Both the position numbers and the translations under genes were made by a program. From Virgibacillus proomii (lineage in GTDB: Bacteria; Bacillota; Bacilli; Bacillales; Amphibacillaceae): 64,000 nucleotides of DNA. This document shows, piece after piece, positions 36,545-45,161 of the stretch (its first letter is position 1; the number at the start of each line of letters is the position of its first letter). The notes beneath the pieces are model-generated. The model was given only the letters and a program-made list of their open reading frames with translations. It made no database searches and was not told where the DNA came from. The DNA is taken from NCBI RefSeq assembly GCF_900162615.1, contig NZ_FUFN01000009.1, positions 622,520 to 686,519 on the forward strand. Direction: 5' to 3'.

Positions 36545-36632
36545 AATAAAATCCCCCATTTTTCACACATAGTCTATCTATAGTATGATCAGGGAGACAT
36601 AAAGACATACAGTACAAATGGCGACAAATTTA

Positions 36633-36863
36633 TTAAAATAAATGATTTAAGTCTCTAGACCATTGTAACACTTCTAAGAAGAATCGGCTTACTCCAGAAC
36701 CTATTACAATCGTCAAAAACAAAATCAAAATTTGAGCTTCTTTCGCTCTTCCTTTCCTTATTAACGGTTCAAAATTAACCGACATCATTAATCGCCATGT
36801 CAAGTAAATAAACAGAAGATGTGATATGATGCCAATAATCGCTTGTTGACCTATCGAAAACAT
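36633..36863 (-). CDS. ywzB: DUF1146 membrane protein YwzB
   Basis: 76 aa with two membrane spans (about 5-25 and 44-66) separated by a basic loop FEPLIRKGRAKEAQ. This is the DUF1146/YwzB family, found between the ATP synthase operon and ywmB-murA throughout Bacillaceae. Function unknown. Start ATG 36863 with AAAGGTGG 5 bases before. Confidence 0.85.
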   Translation of the reverse strand: MFSIGQQAIIGIISHLLFIYLTWRLMMSVNFEPLIRKGRAKEAQILILFLTIVIGSGVSRFFLEVLQWSRDLNHLF

Positions 36864-37371
36864 ACAAACCACCTTTAATCTTTACTGTTAGAAGATGTTC
36901 AAGAAGTCAAGTAAAAATGACAGAGCAGCTTGTTTAAATGGCTGAAACTTTTTCTCTCACGAACTTTTCAATCAAATTTACTCTCTTTTTAAAACACATA
37001 CTATTAGTACTTTGCCATGAATACAGAAAAAAGTCAATGTGAGTTTTTACGTGTTGTTTATTAAGTCCCCTTTCATACTAATCATATTTTTCCTTTTCCT
37101 AATTTTCTCTTGCATCTTCCTATGATCTTGATGACAAAAACATAACAAAACTACGTTGATACTTCCTCATTTCCCGGGAAATATCGACAAAAAGCCAGTA
37201 ATCTAAAGGTAAAATGAATATACATTCATTTTAGGGGAGATATATTAATATATTTAACATTAAGTTCTAAGGGGAGTCCATTGGAGTAATTTTAAATAGA
37301 GTAAATATAGCAAGACCAAAGTCCCGATGCTCGGTTCAGGTAGCGGCATCCAAACAACAGCACTTCTGATT
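36864..37371. other. Gap upstream of ywzB
   Basis: No gene. AT-rich, with no repeat until 37372. Probably holds the ywzB promoter. Confidence 0.4.
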
Positions 37372-37556
37372 AAAGTAAAACTTCATTTAAGGAGTGCAAC
37401 AGGGGTATGCCGACGTCTAAGCAGCAAGTACGTTTTAGCCGACGCCTTCCTTTAGATTTGAGCCGGCATTGACTTATTGTAGGAAGGAGATCAAAGTTTG
37501 CTAGCCGCTCGATCGCTTAAGCTAGACGACGAAGCTATTTTCAAGAAAGATAGTCA
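37372..37556 (+). repeat. F1 left fragment joined to F3 right part
   Basis: 37372-37400 has TTAAAGTAAAACTTCATTTA (F1 left end, copy 12). 37400-37556 has GGGGTATGCCGACGTCTAAG, the hairpin CCTTCCT / AGGAAGG, TAAGCTAGACGACGAAGC and GATAGTCACC (F3). Confidence 0.6.
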
Positions 37557-37701
37557 CCATATAAAAAAAGATAGCTTTTCCTAAACAGGGAAATTGGTAA
37601 ACGCAAATATTTTGGGCAGGTGACTTGTTTACCGTTGCTAATAATGAAAATGTAAAACCGTCACTTCCAATTCTAAGCATACATATAAGCTTTATATATG
37701 C

Positions 37702-37738
37702 AAAAAATCTCTTATAACAAGGTTATAAGAGATTTTTT
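37702..37738 (-). terminator. Terminator of the atp operon
   Basis: Perfect 17-bp stem AAAAAATCTCTTATAAC / GTTATAAGAGATTTTTT, loop CTT/AAG, 3 bases after the atpC stop. Confidence 0.92.
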
Positions 37739-37740
37739 GG

Positions 37741-38145
37741 CTACCTGCTGACACTACTGACATTTAAACGATTTAACGCCCGACGTAGTGCTAACTCCGC
37801 TCTTAACATATCAATATGATCCTGCTTAGACTGGAGTCGGCGTTCAGCGCGTTCCTTTGCTCGTTTTGCTCGTTCAATATCAATATCTGAAGGCTTTTCA
37901 GCAGACTGTGCTAAAATTGTCACTTGATCTGGTCGGACTTCCATGAAACCGCCGTTAACTGCCAATTTATCTTCACTATTACCACGCTTGAGACGTACAG
38001 CATTAATTGACAGTGGAGCAACAAGCGGAATATGTCCGGGTAAAATCCCTAACTCCCCGCTTTCTGCTTTACAGCTTACCATTTCATAATCGTCTTCCAA
38101 TACTGGTCCATCAGGAGTAACAACACTTACAGTTAGTGTTTTCAA
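37741..38145 (-). CDS. atpC: ATP synthase F1 subunit epsilon
   Basis: 134 aa (B. subtilis 132). Central-stalk subunit with beta-sandwich (residues 1-85, containing AESGELGILPGHIPLVAPLS) and a C-terminal two-helix hairpin (DIDIERAKRAKERAERRLQS). It couples gamma rotation and inhibits ATP hydrolysis. The TTG start at 38145 is chosen because GGAGGAGGGG is 7 bases upstream and the result has the right length. Last gene of the operon. Confidence 0.95.
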   Translation of the reverse strand: MKTLTVSVVTPDGPVLEDDYEMVSCKAESGELGILPGHIPLVAPLSINAVRLKRGNSEDKLAVNGGFMEVRPDQVTILAQSAEKPSDIDIERAKRAKERAERRLQSKQDHIDMLRAELALRRALNRLNVSSVSR

Positions 38146-38245
38146 AGTAACCCCTCCTCCACTTGACATAAAGGCGGCCAATAAATAATAATTATTCATC
38201 AACCGTTTCAGCAATTGTAATTTGCTGCTTCACCTTTTATGTCAC

Positions 38246-39649
38246 TTATTGCATACTTTTTGCTTTTTCTACAACTTCTTCGATGCGACCAACTAAACGG
38301 AACGCATCCTCAGGTAAATCATCATGCTTTCCTTCTAATATTTCTTTAAACCCTTTAACCGTTTCCTCTACTGGTACATAAGATCCCTTTTGCCCAGTAA
38401 ATTGTTCAGCTACGTGGAAATTCTGGGATAAGAAGAATTGAATACGCCGTGCACGAGCGACTACAAGTTTATCTTCATCACTTAATTCATCCATACCCAA
38501 GATAGCAATAATATCCTGTAATTCACGATAACGTTGAAGTGTTTTTTGCACTTCTACTGCTACTTGATAATGCTCTTCTCCAACAATTTCAGGATCTAGT
38601 GCTCGAGATGTAGAAGCTAATGGATCCACCGCTGGGTAAATTCCTTGTTCTGATAAGCCACGGTCAAGGTTAGTGGTAGCATCCAAGTGAGCAAACGTGG
38701 TTGCTGGTGCAGGGTCTGTATAGTCATCAGCTGGTACATAAATAGCTTGAATTGATGTAACAGAACCTTTTTTTGTTGACGTAATTCGTTCCTGCAATTG
38801 TCCCATCTCTGTTGCCAAAGTTGGTTGATAACCAACCGCAGAAGGCATACGTCCTAATAATGCAGACACTTCGGAACCTGCTTGCGTAAAACGGAAAATA
38901 TTATCAATAAATAGCAACACATCTTGTCCTTGTTCATCACGGAAGTATTCTGCCATTGTTAATCCCGTTAATGCAACACGCATACGAGCTCCAGGCGGTT
39001 CGTTCATTTGCCCAAATACCATGGCTGTTTTAGAGATAACCCCTGAATCCTTCATTTCAAAGTAAAGATCATTTCCTTCACGTGTACGTTCACCAACACC
39101 GGCAAATACAGAAATTCCACCGTGTTCTTGTGCGATATTATTAATCAGTTCCTGAATAAGTACCGTTTTTCCAACACCGGCACCACCAAATAAACCAATT
39201 TTACCACCTTTTACATAAGGTGCTAGTAAATCTACAACTTTAATTCCTGTCTCTAAAATCTCGGTTTCGGTTGTTAAATCTTCAAAGTCCGGTGACTTTC
39301 TATGGATAGGGTCACGGCGGACATCCGCTGGTAACGGCTCTTCTAAATCAATATTGTCTCCAAGTACATTAAATACTCGCCCTAATGTAACATCTCCAAC
39401 CGGAACAGAAATTGGTCTTCCTTTATCTTCTACTTCCAATCCGCGCTTTAAGCCATCAGTAGATGACATAGCAATCGTACGAACCGTATTATCACCTAAA
39501 TGAAGAGCAACTTCTAAAGTAAGCTCTGTATTAACTGCTCCATCAGCAGCTTTAACAACAAGAGCGTTGTGTATATCTGGTAACAGACCGTCTTCGAATT
39601 TAACGTCAACGACAGGTCCCATTACTTGTGTAATACGTCCTTTGCTCAT
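38246..39649 (-). CDS. atpD: ATP synthase F1 subunit beta
   Basis: 467 aa. Catalytic subunit. P-loop GGAGVGKTVLIQELI around 153, catalytic Glu in GVGERTREGNDLY, Walker B VLLFIDNIFRFTQAGSEVSA and the signature PAVDPLASTS near 345. With alpha it forms the hexamer that makes ATP from the proton gradient. 100 bases before atpC; normal length. Confidence 0.97.
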   Translation of the reverse strand: MSKGRITQVMGPVVDVKFEDGLLPDIHNALVVKAADGAVNTELTLEVALHLGDNTVRTIAMSSTDGLKRGLEVEDKGRPISVPVGDVTLGRVFNVLGDNIDLEEPLPADVRRDPIHRKSPDFEDLTTETEILETGIKVVDLLAPYVKGGKIGLFGGAGVGKTVLIQELINNIAQEHGGISVFAGVGERTREGNDLYFEMKDSGVISKTAMVFGQMNEPPGARMRVALTGLTMAEYFRDEQGQDVLLFIDNIFRFTQAGSEVSALLGRMPSAVGYQPTLATEMGQLQERITSTKKGSVTSIQAIYVPADDYTDPAPATTFAHLDATTNLDRGLSEQGIYPAVDPLASTSRALDPEIVGEEHYQVAVEVQKTLQRYRELQDIIAILGMDELSDEDKLVVARARRIQFFLSQNFHVAEQFTGQKGSYVPVEETVKGFKEILEGKHDDLPEDAFRLVGRIEEVVEKAKSMQ

Positions 39650-39692
39650 CGAATTTCCCTCCTAACGTACTTTCAGAAATGATTCGAGGAAG

Positions 39693-40562
39693 CTACTCTA
39701 GTGCAGCTACCCCACCACTAATTTCTGTAATTTCCTGTGTAATTGCAGCTTGACGCACACGGTTATAGGTCAATGTTAGTTTATCAATAAGCTCACCAGC
39801 ATTATCTGTGGCGCTCTTCATCGCTGTCATACTTGCCGCATGCTCACTCGCTTTACCCTCTAATATTGCTCCATAAATAAGACTTTCAGCATACTGCGGT
39901 AAAAGTACTTCGAGGATTTGCTGCTCATTTGGTTCATATTCATATTCATCATGAAAGCTTGTATTGTTACTATGTTCCTCTATATCAGTAATTGGTAACA
40001 ATTTAGTTGTCGTCACCTGTTGAGAAATGGCACTAACATAATGGTTATATAGGATATATAGCTCATCGATTTCTTCATCTGCATATAATTGAACAGTTTC
40101 TGATGCGATCTGTTTTATATCTGCAAAGTCAGGTTGATCTCCAATACCAATAATACTCTGAGCTATTGGCAGATCCATTTTTTTACAAAATTCATAACCC
40201 TTTCGACCAATCGTAATAATCGTGTAATCCTCTTTGGATTGATGGCGTTCTTGAATTTTATGATAAAGGCTTTTTAAAATATTACTATTGTAAGCACCAA
40301 CTAAACCTTTATCTGCTGTTATTATCATATAGCCCGTTTTTTTCACTTCCCGTTTCTCAAGCATTGGATGAGTTGCATCCGTTGCAGAACTGGCAATATG
40401 AGCTACTACTTCTTGAATTTTTTTACTATATGGCTCGAAAGCTTTTGTATTTTGCTCTGCCTTTGCCATTTTAGATGCAGATACCATTTGCATAGCAGAA
40501 GTTATTTTTCTTGTTTTCTTCGTAGAGTTAATTCTACTTTGAATATCCCTAAGTGATGCCAA
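39693..40562 (-). CDS. atpG: ATP synthase F1 subunit gamma
   Basis: 289 aa. Central rotor. N-terminal helix MASLRDIQSRINSTKKTRKI and C-terminal helix ending AITQEITEISGGVAALE form the coiled-coil shaft; a Rossmann-like domain (about 75-205, GYMIITADKGLVGAYNSNIL) lies between. Sits between atpA and atpD as normal. Confidence 0.96.
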   Translation of the reverse strand: MASLRDIQSRINSTKKTRKITSAMQMVSASKMAKAEQNTKAFEPYSKKIQEVVAHIASSATDATHPMLEKREVKKTGYMIITADKGLVGAYNSNILKSLYHKIQERHQSKEDYTIITIGRKGYEFCKKMDLPIAQSIIGIGDQPDFADIKQIASETVQLYADEEIDELYILYNHYVSAISQQVTTTKLLPITDIEEHSNNTSFHDEYEYEPNEQQILEVLLPQYAESLIYGAILEGKASEHAASMTAMKSATDNAGELIDKLTLTYNRVRQAAITQEITEISGGVAALE

Positions 40563-40613
40563 GCTTGTTCACCGCCCTTTCCGCTAAAGGTTACGTGTTA
40601 CGTAAACATAGAA

Positions 40614-42128
40614 CTATTTGTCCTCAGATGGCAAAAATGTTTTTTTGAATGCTTCAATTGCTTCATTCATCTCTGACTCATCTGGTAATTGTCCAGTTTC
40701 CCGAATAGATGCTAATAATTCTTTACGATTATTATCCATCCAGGTATTCATTTCTTCCTCAAAGCGAAGTATGTCTTCAACTGCAATATCATCAAGGAAA
40801 CCTTTGGTTAAAGCATAAAGACTCATGACTTGCTTTTCAACTGGCATTGGTTTATGAAGTCCTTGCTTTAGAATTTCTACGGTGCGTTCTCCGCGATTTA
40901 GCTTCGCTTGTGTTGCTTTATCAAGATCAGAGCCAAACTGGGCAAATGCTTCAAGTTCACGATAAGATGCAAGGTCTAAGCGCAACGTACCAGCAACTTT
41001 CTTCATTGCTTTAATTTGAGCCGAACCACCAACACGAGAAACTGATAGACCAGCATTAATTGCCGGACGAACGCCAGAGAAAAACAAATCAGATTGCAAG
41101 AATATTTGACCATCTGTGATCGAAATTACGTTTGTCGGAATATATGCTGAAATATCACCGGCTTGTGTTTCTACAAATGGTAGAGCCGTTAAAGAACCGC
41201 CACCTTTTGCATCGCTTAATTTAGCTGCCCTTTCCAATAAACGTGAGTGGATGTAGAATACATCTCCAGGAAATGCTTCACGACCAGGAGGACGGCGCAA
41301 TAGCAACGAAAGTTCACGATAGGCTACTGCCTGCTTAGATAAATCATCATAAACAACAAGTACATGCTTGCCGTTGTACATGAATTCTTCTCCCATTGCT
41401 ACACCGGCATATGGGGCTAAGTATAATAGCGGTGCTGGATCAGATGCACCAGCTGATACAACAATTGTATAATCTAATGCACCATAACGACGGAAAGTCT
41501 CAACAGTGCTTCGTACCGTCGAATCCTTTTGACCAATAGCGACATAAATACAAATCATATCTTGATCTGCTTGGTTTAGAATTGTATCGACAGCTACAGT
41601 TGTCTTCCCTGTTTGACGGTCTCCGATAATCAATTCCCGTTGACCACGACCAATTGGAACGAGGGCATCAATTGCTTTAATCCCTGTTTGTAATGGTTCA
41701 TCAACGGATTTACGATCCATTACCCCAGGTGCAGGCGCTTCAATTGGGCGAGTTTTTGTTGTTTCCACTGCTCCCTTTCCATCTAATGGTTGGCCTAGTG
41801 GATTTACTACTCGTCCAATTAATTCCTCCCCAACAGGTACTTGCATAATACGCCCAGTACGACGAACTTCATCGCCTTCTTTAATTTCCGAATAAGGACC
41901 AAGGATAACTATCCCAACATTGCTTTCTTCAAGGTTTTGGGCTAATCCCATTACACCGTTTGAAAATTCCAGCAGCTCACCAGCCATAACATCATCAAGA
42001 CCGTGAGCACGTGCAATACCGTCACCAATTTCAATAACTGTACCGACATTGCTTACTTCGATATCTGTATCAAATGTTTCTATTTGCTGCTTAATCAAGC
42101 TACTTATTTCTTCAGCTTTGATGCTCAT
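40614..42128 (-). CDS. atpA: ATP synthase F1 subunit alpha
   Basis: 504 aa. Non-catalytic nucleotide-binding subunit: P-loop GDRQTGKTTVAVDTI near 169, ATP-synthase signature PAINAGLSVSRVGGSAQ near 365. Alternates with beta in the F1 hexamer. Ribosome site GGGGTG precedes ATG 42128; 18 bases after atpH. Confidence 0.97.
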   Translation of the reverse strand: MSIKAEEISSLIKQQIETFDTDIEVSNVGTVIEIGDGIARAHGLDDVMAGELLEFSNGVMGLAQNLEESNVGIVILGPYSEIKEGDEVRRTGRIMQVPVGEELIGRVVNPLGQPLDGKGAVETTKTRPIEAPAPGVMDRKSVDEPLQTGIKAIDALVPIGRGQRELIIGDRQTGKTTVAVDTILNQADQDMICIYVAIGQKDSTVRSTVETFRRYGALDYTIVVSAGASDPAPLLYLAPYAGVAMGEEFMYNGKHVLVVYDDLSKQAVAYRELSLLLRRPPGREAFPGDVFYIHSRLLERAAKLSDAKGGGSLTALPFVETQAGDISAYIPTNVISITDGQIFLQSDLFFSGVRPAINAGLSVSRVGGSAQIKAMKKVAGTLRLDLASYRELEAFAQFGSDLDKATQAKLNRGERTVEILKQGLHKPMPVEKQVMSLYALTKGFLDDIAVEDILRFEEEMNTWMDNNRKELLASIRETGQLPDESEMNEAIEAFKKTFLPSEDK

Positions 42129-42146
42129 ACCATTTCACCCCTATCT

Positions 42147-42692
42147 TCATTTGTTTGCAGTTACAAGGTTTCGTTCAATTCGTTTTAACATACCACTAAC
42201 GGAACCATCATAGATCGTGTTACCAACACGGATCTTCATGCCACCAATCAGTGAGGGTTCAACAACATTAGTAAGTTGAATCGCTCGTTTATTAAAACGC
42301 TTCGCGAAAGTAGCCTCTAACTGTCGGCACTCTTCATCCGTTAATTTTCGAACGGAATAGACCGTTGCAGCCGCAATTCCCTTCGCATCATTTACTAACT
42401 GGATAAAATGATCAACAATAGCTGGAAGCAATTCAATCCGATGGCGTTCTACGAGAAGTTTTAACATATTACGCGTTTCTTTCTGACCATCTTTAAAAAC
42501 ATCATCTAGAATTTGTTGCTTCTTCGCTTTACTTATGCGAGGGTGTGTTAAAAAAGTGTACACATTTTTATTTTCTTCAAAAGCTTTCTTTACCGCTGTC
42601 AGCTCTTGAGCAAGTGAATCCAATGTTGACGTTTCTTTACCTAGTTGGAAAAGAGCATCTGCATAACGCTTTGCTACCGTTACATGACTCAT
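42147..42692 (-). CDS. atpH: ATP synthase F1 subunit delta
   Basis: 181 aa, OSCP/delta family. Helical N-terminal domain (VAKRYADALFQLGKE at the start) and C-terminal beta domain ending VVEPSLIGGMKIRVGNTIYD then GSVSGMLKRIERNL. Links the peripheral b stalk to the top of F1. The start overlaps the atpF stop by four bases, indicating coupling. Confidence 0.95.
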   Translation of the reverse strand: MSHVTVAKRYADALFQLGKETSTLDSLAQELTAVKKAFEENKNVYTFLTHPRISKAKKQQILDDVFKDGQKETRNMLKLLVERHRIELLPAIVDHFIQLVNDAKGIAAATVYSVRKLTDEECRQLEATFAKRFNKRAIQLTNVVEPSLIGGMKIRVGNTIYDGSVSGMLKRIERNLVTANK

Positions 42693-43216
42693 AGCTCTTC
42701 TCCTACCTCTTTAATGTATTCATTGATCAGTTTCTCCTGATCTTTTTCATCAATTTCTTTTTCAATTACTTTTGTTGCAATTAATACAGATAGTGAAGCA
42801 ACTTTATCCTGTAAAGCCTGTAACGCTTTTTCTTTTTCATTTTGAATGTCAGCCTGAGCGGATTCTTTCAAGCGCGCAGCCTCTTCGCGAGCTGTTTTAA
42901 TAATTAACTGTTCTTGTTTTTGTCCCGCTTCTTTTGCATCCTCGATGATCTGTTGAGCTTCCTGTTTCGTTTGTTTCAAACGTTCTGCCGCCTCTTTAGA
43001 TGCTTTTTCTGCATCCGCGCGACTTTTTTCTGCTGCCTCTATTTCATCAGCTACATATTCTTCACGTTTTTGCATCATATTAATGACAGGACCCCAAGCG
43101 AACTTTTTTACTAGAAATAGTAAAAGTAGGAAAAAGAAGAGTTGGATTAGCATGTCGCCTACTCTTAACCCACCAACGCTTGCGCCAACTGTTAATGCGT
43201 CAATGTATGAATACAT
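42689..43216 (-). CDS. atpF: ATP synthase Fo subunit b
   Basis: 175 aa. One N-terminal membrane span (about 16-36, LIQLFFFLLLLFLVKKFAWG) followed by a long charged coiled coil of about 120 residues, forming the dimeric stator. ATG 43216 is preferred: AAAGGAGTG lies 7 bases upstream; the longer reading to 43246 starts before that site. Overlaps atpH. Confidence 0.94.
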   Translation of the reverse strand: MYSYIDALTVGASVGGLRVGDMLIQLFFFLLLLFLVKKFAWGPVINMMQKREEYVADEIEAAEKSRADAEKASKEAAERLKQTKQEAQQIIEDAKEAGQKQEQLIIKTAREEAARLKESAQADIQNEKEKALQALQDKVASLSVLIATKVIEKEIDEKDQEKLINEYIKEVGEEL

Positions 43217-43329
43217 GAACTTCACTCCTTTCGTGATCGTTAACATGCTGAAATTAAATTGTTATTTAATCACATAAAGTAATGGCGAAGACTCTAAAGC
43301 TAATCCTCGCCATCTTAACTTATGAAGGT

Positions 43330-43542
43330 TTACATAAAAATAGCCATAAATGCAATAACGGCTGCCATGATAGGAATGGCTTCAACTAGTGCTACCCCAA
43401 TAAACATAGTACCTTGTAGTGAACCTTTTAATTCTGGTTGACGAGCAATTCCTTCCACTGTTTTACTAACGATCATTCCGTTACCAAAACCAGCGCCTAT
43501 CGCTGCCAATCCAATTGCTATTGCTGCTGCTAAAGCTTCCAT
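43330..43542 (-). CDS. atpE: ATP synthase Fo subunit c
   Basis: 70 aa, two-span hairpin of the rotor ring. The first helix has the normal GAGFGNG spacing rather than the AxAxAxA of extreme alkaliphiles; the proton-binding Glu54 is in GVALVEAIPIM, without the PxxExxP of alkaliphiles. This suggests an ordinary proton-driven enzyme of a neutral-pH organism. AAGGAGGAAG precedes the ATG. Confidence 0.96.
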   Translation of the reverse strand: MEALAAAIAIGLAAIGAGFGNGMIVSKTVEGIARQPELKGSLQGTMFIGVALVEAIPIMAAVIAFMAIFM

Positions 43543-43590
43543 TTAATACTTCCTCCTTTTTTATAATAAACCTTTTATTTATGTTTTTTA

Positions 43591-44313
43591 TTAATGGTCA
43601 CTGCTCACTTTATGAGACAAATATACCATTGTTAACATCGTAAATACAAATGCCTGGATACCACCGATGAACACGCTAAATCCCTGCCAAGCAAGCATAG
43701 GAATAGCTGCACCTATAAATCCAAATATTCCTGTTTTTGCCAAAGATATAATCAATCCAAATAGCACTTCTCCTGCATAAACGTTACCAAATAGACGAAG
43801 ACCTAACGTTAATGTATTCGTAAACTCTTCAATAATTTTAAATGGGAGCATAATTGGTGCGGGACTTACATATCCTTTTAGATAATGTTTAATCCCTTGA
43901 ACTTTTATCCCATAAAAGTGAGTCAATAAAATAACCATACCAGATAACGTCAATGTTAGTGTCGCATCAGCTGTTGGAGATTTCCACCATAAATCATGTC
44001 CAACTATCCCTACAGTTGCTACACCTAATAAATTACTTACAAGTATATACGTTATCAGGGTCAAACCAAGCGGCAGAAAGATTTTACCGGTTTTCCAGTC
44101 CATCGTATCACTGATAATACCTCTGACAAATTCAACAATCCATTCCATAAAGTTCTGTAGTCCTGTAGGCTTCATTTTCAAATTGCGACTTGCTATGACA
44201 CTAAGTATAAACACGATGGTTGAAGCAACAGCTATCATAAGGAGATTTGCTAAATTGACATCTAACCAGGAAATACCAAATATGTCTTCTACTATCGGTG
44301 CAGTATGTTCCAC
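43591..44313 (-). CDS. atpB: ATP synthase Fo subunit a
   Basis: 240 aa. Five to six spans; the essential Arg lies in TLGLRLFGNVYAGEVLFGLI (around 170) and the last helix ends MVYLSHKVSSDH. Forms the proton half-channels against the c ring. Two GTG starts are possible: 44322 (overlapping the atpI stop) and 44313; GAGGGG is 8 bases before 44313 and within the first, so 44313 is preferred. Confidence 0.94.
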   Translation of the reverse strand: MEHTAPIVEDIFGISWLDVNLANLLMIAVASTIVFILSVIASRNLKMKPTGLQNFMEWIVEFVRGIISDTMDWKTGKIFLPLGLTLITYILVSNLLGVATVGIVGHDLWWKSPTADATLTLTLSGMVILLTHFYGIKVQGIKHYLKGYVSPAPIMLPFKIIEEFTNTLTLGLRLFGNVYAGEVLFGLIISLAKTGIFGFIGAAIPMLAWQGFSVFIGGIQAFVFTMLTMVYLSHKVSSDH

Positions 44314-44318
44314 GTTAT

Positions 44319-44705
44319 TCACCCCTCTTTCTTGCTCGATTGTATAAAGTTATTTAGAGCAAAATCTATCATAATGACGATATAAGATGTCATTAATCCA
44401 CAAATTACAGCAATGAGATGAAAATAATTTTCAAATCGAATTGCAATTAACACTGCCAGGACAGCAGCTGCTAGTCGTGATAGCGTTCCCAACGTTTTTA
44501 TCTTCTGTTGGTTTGCTGCTAAATCCCCTAATAGAGCCACCTTCTTCTGAAGTAAATATAAGTTATAAAAACTAATAGCGGCCCCCAGTAACAACCCAAG
44601 AAAGATTCGATCATACGGTGTAAATCCGGCTCCTAAAACAAAAACGGCAAGAAGATAGAACATCCATTTTCGCTGGCGATCGACCATTTTTTTATATTCC
44701 GCCAT
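44319..44705 (-). CDS. atpI: ATP synthase accessory protein I
   Basis: 128 aa (B. subtilis 127). Four hydrophobic segments; GAGFTPYDRIFLGLLLGAAI near 32 resembles other Bacillus AtpI. AtpI helps c-ring assembly or magnesium supply in related bacteria. First gene of the operon. ATG 44705 follows AAGGGAAGAGGG; the longer reading to 44753 is not conserved. Confidence 0.88.
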   Translation of the reverse strand: MAEYKKMVDRQRKWMFYLLAVFVLGAGFTPYDRIFLGLLLGAAISFYNLYLLQKKVALLGDLAANQQKIKTLGTLSRLAAAVLAVLIAIRFENYFHLIAVICGLMTSYIVIMIDFALNNFIQSSKKEG

Positions 44706-45060
44706 AATTCCCTCTTCCCTTGTAATTGATAAAGCATGTAAACTTATAGACAAAAATCGACATGCCTTTAGGTAATAACCGTACCTAAAAAAGAAAGTAA
44801 TTGTGGAGTCCGTATGTAATAAAAAATCTCTATCTTCTTAGTATATAATAATCGATTTAACTTTACTATGAAGATTATGTGAACAAATGAACAGGTAGTT
44901 ATCATAATGAAGCTAATTTTAAAACATGATTTAAATCACTACTATTCCACACTAAGCAAGTTTACATTAGCAAACATTTAATGTCAATTGGTTTCATGCA
45001 TAATTAGCATGATTTTAAGGAATCTTTTACCAAATTTAAAAATAAAGTTTCACATAGAAA
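44706..45060. other. Promoter region of the atp operon
   Basis: 355 bases without a gene between atpI and the S8 protease terminator. I do not see a clearly consensus promoter or a repeat. Confidence 0.4.
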
Positions 45061-45107
45061 TGGACAAGAAAAACCTAATTAATGGTATAGTGGATTTTTC
45101 TTGTCCA
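45061..45107 (-). terminator. Hairpin downstream of the S8 protease gene
   Basis: Inverted repeat GGACAAGAAAAA / TTTTTCTTGTCC (12 bp, perfect) about 55 bases after the protease stop. Confidence 0.65.
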
Positions 45108-45161
45108 AATTGCGACAATTTTGTGACCAAAGGATGGTCTATGTTTTTGTGAATTACGTTT